A stretch of 64,000 nt of DNA from positions 2,350,397-2,414,396 of the forward strand of contig OX336339.1 of the NCBI GenBank assembly GCA_946902875.1, in the 5' to 3' direction. Position 1 is the first letter of the stretch, and each line of letters starts with the position of its first letter. Below are positions 1-12,600 of this stretch, piece after piece. The translations under genes were made by a program, and so were the position numbers. Below the pieces are notes generated by a model. It made no database searches. It was given only the letters and a program-made list of their open reading frames with translations, and was not told where the DNA came from. The stretch is from Nematopogon swammerdamellus (taxonomy: Eukaryota > Arthropoda > Insecta > Lepidoptera > Adelidae).

Positions 1-234
1 AATATAACTATTCAAATAACACATTCTAAATCTATAAACTAGTTTACCATCCTGCCAGAGGTTAATAAAGGAATAAAAAAAATTTACAGAGCCGTCAAAA
101 TAATTGTTTTCTCAAGACCTGGGAATATTTGTAAAGTGTGTTCTACAGGAAAGTCAAAGGGTTTCATCCATACAGCTCAGCATTCTCACTCGTTCTAATA
201 AGAATAATTCATTGAAATTTGTGATTTTTTGTTG

Positions 235-442
235 GGGGGCCGGCCGGCCCCCCATAAAAAAGTCACAAATTTCTATGAATTATTCATATTAGATCTTATT
301 GATCAAAGTATTTATTGACTATTTATTTAACCCCTTGACTTCCTGAAGGGCCGGCCGGCCCCCCAACAAAACATCACAAATTTCTATGAATTATTCATAG
401 TAGACCTCATTGATCAAAGTATTCATTGACTATTTATTTAAA
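235..442. repeat. Direct duplication in the gene 1 upstream flank
   Basis: Two diverged direct copies, about 110 bp apart, each begin with GGCCGGCCGGCCCCCC and continue into an AT-rich tract containing TTTCTATGAATTATTCATA and TTGACTATTTATTTAA. The remaining sequence from 1 to 540 shows no coding potential. Just before the gene 1 start there is a splice-acceptor-like TTGTAG ending at 515, so the start codon may sit in an exon whose 5' part follows a 5' UTR intron. That last point is inference. Confidence 0.6.
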
Positions 443-540
443 TAAATAGTCTTTGATAACCCCCACGGCTCTTCGTGGGGAAGGAGCTCGAGTGAGAGGA
501 GAGTGTGTGTTGTAGAGGGAGCGGGAGAGAGAGAGGCAAC

Positions 541-654
541 ATGTCGCCGTACGTGTGCAGCGGCATTATGTTCGGAGCGGGGGCGCTCCTGGTCGCCCTG
601 GCTGCCATCGGCTCCGTGTACTGGCCCTCCATCTACTTCCAGCAGCTCAAGAAC
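541..654 (+). CDS. Gene 1 exon 1 (residues 1-38)
   Basis: The ATG at 541 opens 38 codons ending in QQLKN, followed by the donor GTGAGT. The exon encodes the short cytoplasmic N-terminus and the first membrane segment (hydrophobic run with GALLVALAAIGSVYW). It ends in phase 0, as does the matching exon of gene 2. No alternative in-frame ATG upstream looks better. Confidence 0.93.
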
Positions 655-3600
655 GTGAGTCCTCCTCGCCTTCTCTATTTCTCTATTGCCAGTGTCGACT
701 ACGGCCCGCGGACCGTATTCGGCCCGTGGGCCGTTCGCCACTTATCTGTCGCAATTTTTATTAAAGGTACATAAACGATAAATCTATTCTATTCTTATTG
801 TATATTGTATAATTTCATCCATAGGTGAGTAACCTACGCATATCCTTAGGTAGGTGTACGGCCCGTGGGCCGTTCGTCACTTTATCTGTCCCAATTTTTA
901 TTAAAGGTAAATAAACAATAAATGTATTCTATTCTTATTGTCACTTTATCTGTCCCAATTTTTATTAAAGGTAAATAAACGATAAATCTATTCTATTCTT
1001 ATTGTTTATTGTATAATTTCATCCATAGGTAGGTAACCTTCCCTTGGACATGTCGAAAATTCCGCCAGTTCTAAATTCAATGCGAAGAAGAACTCTGACA
1101 AACAAACTTCGCAAGTCACAATGTTTTATTAGTTTTGTAAGTATTATGTTAAAGTAACCAACGATAATTAACCCATACTACCGCTCACAAGAACATTAAA
1201 ATTTACAGTATAAACATTAAACTCAAGAATCTGACCGCTCTGCCTATTTACATTACCTATTATACAGGGTGTTAAAACGGCGAGTACATTAATTTCCCCA
1301 GTGCAATCCTCATGTTTTTCCTAGACAAAAAAGCAAAAAAGTTTTTCTCTAAAGTGTCTAGTTTTAGAGATATGAATTTTTGAAATGTATGTTTTCGTCT
1401 AGTGTTTTTTTTTTTTTTTATGGAAACGACACGGTTGGCTACATCACCTACAACTCCCGTGATGTCAGCCCATAACACCGGGTGATCTTGGTGCCACGTC
1501 AGCCTTCCCTTCGGTCGTGCCGGCTACACTGAACTGGACGGAAAACACAAACTATTTACATAGCCGTTTCGACCGACCTTTCATTCAGTGCGGTGGTACC
1601 AACCCGGGCGGGTTAAACCCTACCACCTAGTAATATAAGAAGGGAGTCATATCCCTTAGTCGCCTTTTACGACATACACGGGGAGAGATGCAGTGGGGCT
1701 ATTCTTTTAAAGTACCGGCCCCACACGGTAGTGTAATTTAAATAGTTGTTGCCGCTCCGCACCCTCCGCCTGCCGACCTCCAGTCCTCCACTCACAAAGC
1801 TAACCCCCGTCCCTCCCGCCAACACCTCCGTCCGATGCGCTCACGTCTCACCCGCTCTTCCCCCCTCCGCGCCCCGCCCTGTTGTCATTAGATCATTTTT
1901 ACAGTTATATTAAACAAAAGAAACAGAATTCTGAACGCACAAGCGACATTGATTTTTTCCATACATTACAGTTTTTAAACATTTTAGAAATAAATAAATC
2001 CACTGATAAAATGTTTATCTATAGTCTTCGGATAGTTATCAGAAGGAAACGAAAATGTAATCTTGCATCTGGCTGTAATGAGCAATGTAGTGTAGTGCCG
2101 TGAGGTAATGAGCTGACTACGCAATGCCTTAGTTAGCGTAGCCATAGTAAAATAAGAATAGTAACCCAACTGCAGTGTTTTATGTTTAAAAAGCGTATAC
2201 TGTCTCACTTTCTGGAACAATAAATTACTTGTTATTTATGGATTAGAGTCTAATGTTAGTTTTCTCTGTATATTTTATTCACATATAATATTTGTATATC
2301 TTTATCTATTTATTTATATTTATGTTGTATAATTTGTTGAAACTGTCTACATCATTCTCATTTGTTCTCTGCCACTCCACACTCATTCATGATAATCCAA
2401 AGGTTGGCTTGAGGAGAACGGCTACGGCGTTAAGTTGTGCCTTTTGTAAAATTTTAAAAGGCAATAAACATATTTTGATTTGATCTCCATACTAGTGCAC
2501 CAATTTTGCACTCACAAGCGCGCACCAGCGCCCGCTGTCCGTACGCAACCACTACTACCTACATTCTCACCGGGTCTCACCGGATGGCAGTCAAGGCCGT
2601 CCCGCGGTCAATGATGCACATGTTTTTTTTATGGAAACTGACACGGTTGGCTACATCACCTGCAACATCCGTGATGTCAGCACGTATAACACCGGGTTAA
2701 CTAGGTGCCATGTCAGTGCTTGCCTTCATTTTATATCAGGTACACTGAATTGGATGGAAAACGCGAACTATTTACATAGCAGTTTAGACGGACGTGTCAT
2801 TCAGTGCGGTGGTACCAACCCAGGCGGGATAAACCCTACCACCTAGTAAGGTAAGAAGGGAAGGGACCTACAGTTTTACGTGGAATCCGAACCGCGGTCA
2901 GCCTCCAACGGTCGAGCGGTCACCCATCCAAGTACTGACCGCACTCAGGGTTGCTTAACAACAGTCGACCGACCGCACCACTGAGCTACCGAGGCTGACA
3001 TGTGCCGCTGTCTGCCTGCCGCTCGCTCGCTAGTCGAAATATTTATACCTACATAGGCTACATAGTACGAGAATAGCTCCGCGTTGTTGCATGCAGTGTG
3101 TGCATTGGTGTTGTTAGTTGTGACAGCCCTAGTGGCTCGGCGCAGCGGAGATAATTATTTCAAGAAAATTGTGACTCGAGATGGTATACTCTTCTTATTT
3201 CACCATGGCGTAACTGTTGCAGACTGCACTAAGCCAAAGATTACTTATAGTTACTACGTAACAGATAAATTACTCCATAGAAAATCTTCTACACCTACAG
3301 TTTTAATAGCCTACACTTTCACTCGCGGCTTCGCCGGCAGCGTTAAAATATTAATAATATGTAATATGAATTACATACTTTTTTATACCACTATTTGGTT
3401 CTAGTTATTTTTATTATAATTATGGATATAAGAAATTAAAAAAAAAACACAATTTTTTTTATGATATTTCGACGTATTGTCGTTGTCAGATAAAAATGTT
3501 TTATATAAATGTATATGTAAGTTTATTGTAAAAATCACACCTCAGTGAAGGTGCCATGTCAGTGCTTCCCTTTGACACTGAACAGGACGGAAAACACGAA

Positions 3601-6600
3601 CTATTTACATAGTTCTATCCAAGTTCTAACCGAGCCCGTGTGTGACATGAAATGAAGGGAAGCACTGACACGGCACCTAGTTTAACCTGTGTTATGGGCT
3701 GACATCACGGATGTTGTAGGTGATGTAGACAACCGTGTCAGTTTCCATAAAAAAAAATCTGTGCTTATCGTCACGAACGACAGTCGACCGATCGCACCAC
3801 TGAGCTACCGAGGCTGACGATAATAAAACATCTCACTAGTTTGTATTCCAACAATAAGTCCCCGCGCTGTTCTGCCTACATGTTTGGAATGTTGCTTTGT
3901 TTGCGTGTTCAGCAACTGGTGCTTAGCAACGAGTCGATGAGCTTCGACCTGTGGCGCGAGACGCCCATCCCCATGTACCTGGAGATCTTCATGTGGAACA
4001 TGAGCAACGCGGCCGAGGTGCGCGCCACCGGCGTCAAGCCGCACTTCAACCAGCTCGGCCCCTACGTCTTCCGCGAGTCACACCTCAAGGTACCTCCCTT
4101 CCTTACTCCTACTGCTCTGAGCAACGAGTCGATGAGCTTCGACCTGTGGCGGGAGACGCCCATCCCCATGTACCTGGAGATCTTCATGTGGAACATGAGC
4201 AACGCGGCCGAGGTGCGCGCCACTGGCGTCAAGCCGCACTTCAACCAGCTCGGCCCCTACGTCTTCCGCGAGTCACACCTCAAGGTACCTGCCTCCCTTA
4301 CTCCTACTGCTCTGAGCAACGAGTCGATGAGCTTCGACCTGTGGCGCGAGACGCCCATCCCCATGTACCTGGAGATCTTCATGTGGAACATGAGCAACGC
4401 GGCCGAGGTGCGCGCCACCGGCGTCAAGCCGCACTTCAACCAGCTCGGCCCCTACGTCTTCCGCGAGTCACACCTCAAGGTACCTGACTCCCTTACTCCT
4501 ACTGCTCTGAGCAACGAGTCGATGAGCTTCGACCTGTGGCGGGAGACGCCCATCCCCATGTACCTGGAGATCTTCATGTGGAACATGAGCAACGCGGCCG
4601 AGGTGCGCGCCACCGGCGTCAAGCCGCACTTCAACCAGCTCGGCCCCTACGTCTTCCGCGAGTCACACCTCAAGGTACCTCCCTTCCTTACTCCTACTGC
4701 TCTGAGCAACGAGTCGATGAGCTTCGACCTGTGGCGGGAGACGCCCATCCCCATGTACCTGGAGATCTTCATGTGGAACATGAGCAACGCGGCCGAGGTG
4801 CGCGCCACCGGCGTCAAGCCGCACTTCAACCTGCTCGGCCCCTACGTCTTCCGCGAGTCACACCTCAAGGTACCTCCCTTCCTTCCTCCTGCTGCTCTGA
4901 GCAACGAGTCGATGAGCTTCGACCTGTGGCGCGAGACGCCCATCCCCATGTACCTGGAGATCTTCATGTGGAACATGAGCAACGCGGCCGAGGTGCGCGC
5001 CACCGGCGTCAAGCCGCACTTCAACCAGCTCGGCCCCTACGTCTTCCGCGAGTCACACCTCAAGGTACCTGCCTCCCTTACTCCTACTGCTCTGAGCAAC
5101 GAGTCGATGAGCTTCGACCTGTGGCGCGAGACGCCCATCCCCATGTACCTGGAGATCTTCATGTGGAACATGAGCAACGCGGCCGAGGTGCGCGCCACCG
5201 GCGTCAAGCCGCACTTCAATCAGCTCGGCCCCTACGTCTTCCGCGAGTCACACCTCCAGGTACCTCCCTTCCTCCCTCCTGCTGCTGTGTTAATGGTCAT
5301 ATCATATTACAGAAGTACAAAACGCACAAGCACAAACTTTACTGCAAAATAAAGCTAGCTCGGGCGTCCTAAAGCGTCTGTATGTTGTTACTTGATACAG
5401 CCTTTCATGTTACAGCCGGTTAGGCCAGTTTGGGAGACGGTGTTTGCACACAACAGAAAATAATCATTGATAATTTGTCTGTTATGAAATAGGGACAATT
5501 TCTGTTTGTGTAAAGTGTCTGTAAAAACAATAAAAGAAATTTTGAGTTTGAGTTTGAGTTTGTTATTTGTCAAAAAAACCGCCTTCAAAAATGTATGAAA
5601 TAAAAAAAAATCGAACCCTAGAGTTGAAGGCGGTGCTAAAGAAGGCTATACACAAATCACAAAGGATATCATCCACTCATGTTTTCTTTCATGCATCATG
5701 TTTGCTTTCTTTAGCACCGCTTTCAACGGGTTTGATTTTTTTTTTTCATACACTTTTGAAGGCAGTTTTTATATTTTTTTAAATATGTAGTTTTTTATTT
5801 CACAGTTTTTTTAGTAATTTTTTGCTATTAAGTAATTTACTCGGCGGAATCGCTCGGCCTTCGGCCTCGCGATTCCGCCTCGCTTTCCAATCCGATCTTG
5901 ACCAAATTGAAATGAGACCACACGGGAAGCACCAGCTTTAAAATAAAAAATGAATAATAAAAATCGTTTCACCCAGTCGAAAGTTCTGAGGTAACAAACA
6001 TAAAAACAAAATACAGTCGAATTGAGAACCTCCTCCTTTTTTTGAAGTTGGTTAAAAAGGGTCAAGTGCGTAGTACCCGTAACCGACGAGCATGCATGAA
6101 GAACATTATGAGAGTGGAAGAAGCAGCAGAGGTGTGTCGGGATCGTGGCACGCGGAGATCCGTTGTCTCTGCCTACCCCACCGGGAAACAGGCGTGACGC
6201 TTATGTATGTATGTATGTACAGATTTATTATTAGTATGGATCATCATTATTTATAACCAGGTTAATGTTCTATGAACTTGTCAGTGAACGTTGACCTCAA
6301 AGCGAACAGGTCCGCGAAGCCGGCCGGGCTGATTGTGGAATGAGTAAGTGGGCTGAGTGTTCACTATCTGACGGACGAGAACAGCACGTGACTTCCACAA
6401 AACTGGCTGTGTCACTGTGCAGATTAAAAAACAATTGCGCCAATTTCAATTTAAGCGGCGGGTGGCAGAGTGGTTTGGGCATCGGCTTCTCATGCGAGAG
6501 GTCCGAGGTTCGAATCCGGTCGGCGTGTACCAACTTTACAGAACGCTTACAGATTTATTATTAGTATTGATTGATATTGATCAATAAACAATACAATACA

Positions 6601-9600
6601 ATTGGTGATTGCAACCCGAACAAGCGGTTGTGCGATGCGACAGACTGGGAATATAAATTTGAATTTGGAATTTGTGCAGACGAACCTGACGTGGCACCCC
6701 GACAACAACACCGTGACGTTCCACAACAACCGCACGTGGTTCTTCGAGCCGGACATGTCGAACGGAACACTCAACGACACAGTCACGAACGTCAACGTCG
6801 TAGTCGCGGTGAGTCCTCCCTCCCTCCTCCCTCGTGCTCTCTTACCTGGCAGCTGGTGGTTCAGCTGGAATTTTTTTTTTGTGTAAACTGACACGGTTGG
6901 CTACATCACCTCCGTGATGTCCAGATGTCAGCCCATAACACTTTGGTGAACTAGATGCCGTGTCAGTGGTTCTTTGATTTCATGTCGGCTACACTGAGCT
7001 GGACGGAAAACACGAACTATTTACATAGCCATTTCGACCGACGACATTTCATTCAGTGCGGTGGTATCATACCGGGCGGGATAAACCCTAACACCTAGTA
7101 AGGTAAGAAGGGAAGGGACCTACAGTTTTACGTGGAATCCGAAACCACGGTCGGCCTCCAACGGTCGAGCGGTCACCCATCCAAGTACTGACCGCGCTCA
7201 GGGTTGTTTTTTTTTTATGTAATCCGGTATGGGTGGCTGAGTCGAAGGGGCCAAGGCACATGCTCCGACCAGCCAATATCACCTCCTAGAAGGTAGGTGC
7301 CATACCAGAGACTTCCCTGAATTGCTAGCTATACTGGACTAGAGGAGAGCACACCCGAAGCGGGTATGCGGCATCATCTTACATCCAGTACGGTGGTACC
7401 AACCCAGTCGGCTAAAATTTGAGCCTACCACCTAGTAAGGGGCAAGGGAAACAACAGTCGAACGTCCGACCGCACCACTGAGCTACAGTGCGACAAGGCT
7501 TGAAATGAACGTGGATAACGTTTGTGCGAGGGTGCTGCTGTAGCATTAGGGTTGTCAATTTTGAAAATTTCCTTACACTAGGGGAAAATATCGCTGGAAA
7601 ATAAAATGTATGTATAGTACCTATTAGGTAGGTAGGTACTTACTTATTTTATATTTTATGTATTGAATTTTAGGAAGACTAGCTCACTAATAAAATAACA
7701 GATATACTTCGATTTCTGCTAACAACACCACAGACTAAGAATAGATACTAACTAACGTACGCGTGAACGGGTGAAACGCGAGGCGGTCATCTGGCTACAC
7801 TGTGGCGGCGTTAGTTCCGCTGTCAGCCACGTTCATTTCAAGCCTTGTCGCACTGTACCGAGGCTGACAAAGGTGAAGATGTGTGTGTGTGTTTTTTTTA
7901 TTTTTTTTATTATTAATTTTTTTTTAAGTCTTTAGCCATTCCTGGCTATGCCAGCCCCATAGTAACTATATTGATATTTGAATGTACTTCAGCACTATTC
8001 AATGCCTGTGACTTTACAAAAAAAACTTAGTATGAATTCAAATTCCTTCCGCTGAGCTCGCCCCAAGGCTTCATGTACTTTAAAAAACAGGTTGAGTCTG
8101 TCAGTTCTTAAGTCTCTCAATAGCTTCTGCCTCAGTTCTTGGTTCCGGGCACATTTCAACAGCATATGGAGTAGGTCCTCTTCCATCCCACACGTGCTGC
8201 AGTTGGGTGATTGAGCTATCTTCATGAGGTACATTGTCTTATTTGTGCAGACGATGTCGCACTTGATGCGTCTGCGGTCGGTGCTGCTGCGGCCGGTGGT
8301 GAACGCGGTTCTGCTCTCGATGCACGAGCACATGATGCTGACCGCGCCCGTCCGCCAGTGGATCTTCGAGGGCATCGAGGACCCCGTCATACACTGGGCC
8401 ATCGAGCAGGGCATCGATCTTGGCTTGCCGGACCGCTTTGGCTGGTTCTATGAGGTGACTGTAAATATTATTGTCTCTTACGCCTCGTACCTATTATTCT
8501 AAGCAAGAACGTTAGAAGAGGTAGGGACGTCGGCAGGCCTCACGCACTCTATGTACTTGCGCGCGCTAACTACCTACCGCCCCGGTGGACCGCCGCCGGC
8601 GGTCTAATTCAGTAGAAATTCGTCAGCCGCGCGAAACATATCTACACGCTCGCCCACGGAACTGCGCGCAGCTGCAAAGCAATAATGCACTTTACACTCG
8701 ATCGTTTAGGTACATTTCCGCACGCAGCGATTGGCGACGTGAAGCAGTAGGCTATTAAAGCCGAAGGTATGGAACTTTTTCTATGGAGTGATTTATCTGT
8801 TACGAAGTAACTATTAAGTAATCTGTGACGTCGGACCTTCCCCGCGCCAGCGAAACACGATATTAGTAAAAAAGTACCAATAACATTTGTTACCACCAGG
8901 CTTGCCAGATGGTTCAGCTGAAAGAACCGGTCATTATTCATCAAAGTGCCTTTGGTTTTTCAGGTACAAATGTTTCATAAAAAATTAAAGGGGGATCCTT
9001 TGATTTTCAATTACAATTTGGAAAATGAATGGGAGATAAGAGTAATAAATAGAACCGTTAAATAGATCGAACAGATTGCGGGATCGAAGAAGTCACATTA
9101 AGTTTAGTATTAATATGTTCTGAAAAAAGTAAACATTTGCGTTATATGAAGAAAAAACGTCTTGATGTCCGGGTTTTCATTATCGACACCGGACCGGACA
9201 CAAGCCTCAAAAACCGGACTGTCCGGTCCAGAACCGGACATCTGGCAAACCTGGTTACCACCCAATCATAACGCGATACCACCCGATACCAGCCCATCAG
9301 AGCGCGCGCCGTCCCCTCCGCTACCCGCGGAGCTCGGCGACGCTGGTTCTCATATAAGCATTGGACAGTCCGACGTCCCAACCTCTTCTAACGTTCTTGA
9401 TTCTAAGCTTAGATGACGTCGATTGTTGGGGCAACCAATGGATGTTTAAAGGTATAGATTCAGCGTTCTATACAATATTGGAGTAGAATTTGGTATTCAA
9501 TAGAAAACTTTGCCATCTAGCGGTCGTCCTTTAATCACGTGAGGTTTTTAAGGTCACTTTTTACCCCCCTCCCCCTTCCTCTCCCTAGATTACCAACGAA

Positions 9601-12600
9601 CGTTCGGCGAATGGTCGACGAACGGCCGGTCTACATTAATTAAGTATTGACGAGGACTACCAAGAAAGTACCTGGGTGATTCTACGTTAAGACTTCCTAG
9701 CGACGGCCACAACAAAAAACCCAACATTTTTCGAAAAATTTACACCAGGAACATAATATTTCTTTAAAATACAGCGTCTACTTCTATGGCAGTTAATTTC
9801 ATCATTTCAATTTGCTTAGTTTGACTACAATCGCAAATTAACCTCGAAAAATATCTCTCCCCTGGTCTGTCCCTCAACAGTATTTTCAGTAAATCAGTAA
9901 CTTTTAAGTACTTCTCAAATGATAAAATAGGTTAATATTATTAATTTTATAAACTAGAATAACTGATTAATGTTGTATATTAGTAAAACTACAAAAACAA
10001 TACCTTTTTCATTAAAAAAAATCAAGACTAAACTTGTCCCCTGCATTTTGTGTCTCCTCCCCTGACTTTTTTAATACCTTCAACATTGGGTAAAATAATT
10101 TCGTAGTTGCGAACCCAAAGCTGTCAACACTCAGTGTTTCACGTGAAGTTAGCAGCAAACATCACGAAAGCCATCCGCACGTTTTCATTGGCGGCCATTC
10201 TGGACACGCCTGTCGTGTTGTGAGGATGTGAACAGTGAACACGGTCTCTCCACTGGAGAGCATTAAATTGTAATTATTTATGTAAATAGATGATTTTATA
10301 CGTTAATTAACTGTAATGTATGCACAGATTATCATGTTTGTTTGTGGTTTCTTAATGGTAAATACTTTAAAGGTAATTTGCGTTTTATCGCAAAAATTTC
10401 TCTCCCCTGCCATATTTCCCCTGCCTCGAAAGACGCCAGGGTAGAGACAAAGCGTCCAGGGGAGATATTATATATGTGAGCTCAGTAATATGTAGTAGGT
10501 ATCAACATGTACTAGAACCGTTATGAGACAGTGTATTCATTTTTAATCTTCTGTGTTAGTTATTATATTCGCCTTTGGTAGGCAGGCAAAGGTCACGGAC
10601 CATACAGTCTGTTTCTGGCTGTATATACTAGGGTAGATCCACAAGTTCGTGGCCTAACATAGAAAGAGCCATGACATTTTTTTAAATCTACCCTCATTTG
10701 TTAGTACAATTCTTCAGTATTAAATGTGCGAAGTTTGGTTCCGATACTGCAAGCTATATTTTTTCCGCGATTAATTGTTTAACGCTATCTGACAAGATTT
10801 TCAATAATGGAGAAAATTGAACACCGAGCAGTGATGAAGTACCTCCATAAAAAAGGCATGTCACCGAAAGATATCCATCAGGATATGGTGAACACATTGG
10901 GGGAGTCTGCTCCATCGTATTCCAGTGTCAAAAAGTGGGTAGCTGAGTTTAAGCGGGGTCGGGAGAGCATTCAAGATGACGCTAGGAGCGGAAGGCCTTC
11001 GATGTCTACCACGAAGGAAAGCATCAATAAAATATGTGATCTGATACTGAGTGACCGAAGATTGACTATGAATAAGATAGCTGAGATCACAGGGATTAGT
11101 TATGGCCGGGTACAAAACATTATATCTGAAGAATTGGGGTTCCATAAGGTTTCTGCTCGTTGGGTCCCAAGATTGCTTTCAGCTGAACAAAAACGAGTTC
11201 GCTTCACAATTTCCCGCGATTGTTTGGAACTTTTTGAGGCAGATCCCGAGGATTTTTTGTGCCCTTTTTTGGATGAAAGCTGGGTTCACCACCATAGTCC
11301 TGAATCAAAACAACAATCGAAGCAGTGGAAAAGATCCGGCTCATCCACTCCGAAGAAGGCTAAGGTCGTTTTGTCGACCAACAAAGACATGGTTTCAGTT
11401 TTCTGGGATGCGACGGGGATTATTTTCGTGAATTATTTACCAAAAGGCCAAATTATCAATTCAAAATATTATTGCAACCTTTTGCGAAGACTTCGGGAAG
11501 AAATCAAAGAAAAAAGGCTGGGGTTGCTGCGGAAGAAAGTGTTGTTTCATCAAGATAATGCCGGGTTCACACTTCGGCTGAATCAATGTCTGAAATTCAT
11601 AATTGTGGCTATGAATTATTGCCCCACGCACCTTATTCGCCGGACTTAGCCCCCTCGGATTACCACCTTTTTCAAAATTAAAAAAACACTAGGTGGCTCG
11701 GAAATTAATTTTTAAGGCAATATTCTGCCAATTGTTTTTAAAAGCCAATAAGTTATTAAAATGTGTTTTTTTTTATTTTATTTTTGTGGCAAGAAAGAAT
11801 TTACGTTTAAGGCGCTACTTATTTTATTAATATGGAAAAACTGTTTGGAATGTAAGCCTGATTAATGATTAATACAAACAACTTTAATTTAAAGTTGATT
11901 CCAATAAAATTAATCAGTGCTTCATTTACAAATCTACACACGAAGTCCCTCCCCTGTTCATATTGTACCCTACCCTGTCACCATGTCCCTCCCCTGTATA
12001 AAATATCTCCCCTGGTCTCTTCTAAAACGAGAAAAAATTCAAAAAATGACTGGCCATCTTACAGAAATGCAAAAAGTAGCTGTTTAAATAAAATTATACT
12101 ATTATAACTTAGAATTTAAAAGAAAATTGTCGTGCCGCCATCCCATACAACCAAGGAAGTCTTAACGTAGAATCACCCACCTACACATTGATTCGTAGAG
12201 CAATGTATACATACATACATACACACCACACGCCATTTCCCGACAATCGGTGTGAGCAGAGTAATCGGTGTTGCGCTGCCAGTATTCTGGTAAATTACAG
12301 CACAACACCGCACACCACGTTTAGCAAAGTACTCGGACAAGATAACTCAGATGAGGCAGCAAGCAAGGCCTGCTGAATGACTCGGTGGAAACACCGTGCC
12401 AAGGTGAGAGGTGGCTAGCCTGTCGCCCTTACGCACGGCATCTTGTCCTTATCCCTTAGTCGCCTTTTACGACATGCACGGGGAGAGATGCAGTGGGGCT
12501 ATTCTTTTAAAGTACCGGCCGCACGCAGTACTCAATGTGGAGCTATGCAAATTGATGTTAATACAATTTATGCACGAAATGAAATCTCATCATCATACAA

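Larger units (their letters stand above)
6871..7868 (-). mobile_element. SINE-A (5S/tRNA head) split by two later insertions
   Basis: The pieces 6871-7206, 7449-7485 and 7856-7868 join into one SINE-A copy. The first gap holds a SINE-B fragment, the second a TA-flanked MITE. Uninterrupted copies at 2623-2999 and 14291-14676 show the missing join. Confidence 0.8.

Noticed and set aside
3084..3404. 106-codon ORF with a hydrophobic start, like another receptor exon 1
   Set aside because: It starts at TTG, has no donor at the right place, and overlaps a dispersed repeat.
4062..5219. Six identical 60-codon minus-strand ORFs
   Set aside because: Antisense shadows of the seven exon copies.
3951..5372. 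Long alternative-frame ORFs (178 and 278 codons) across the exon array
   Set aside because: They are shadows of the receptor frame; the residues are Arg/His/Pro-rich and lack domains, and openness follows from the repeated unit.
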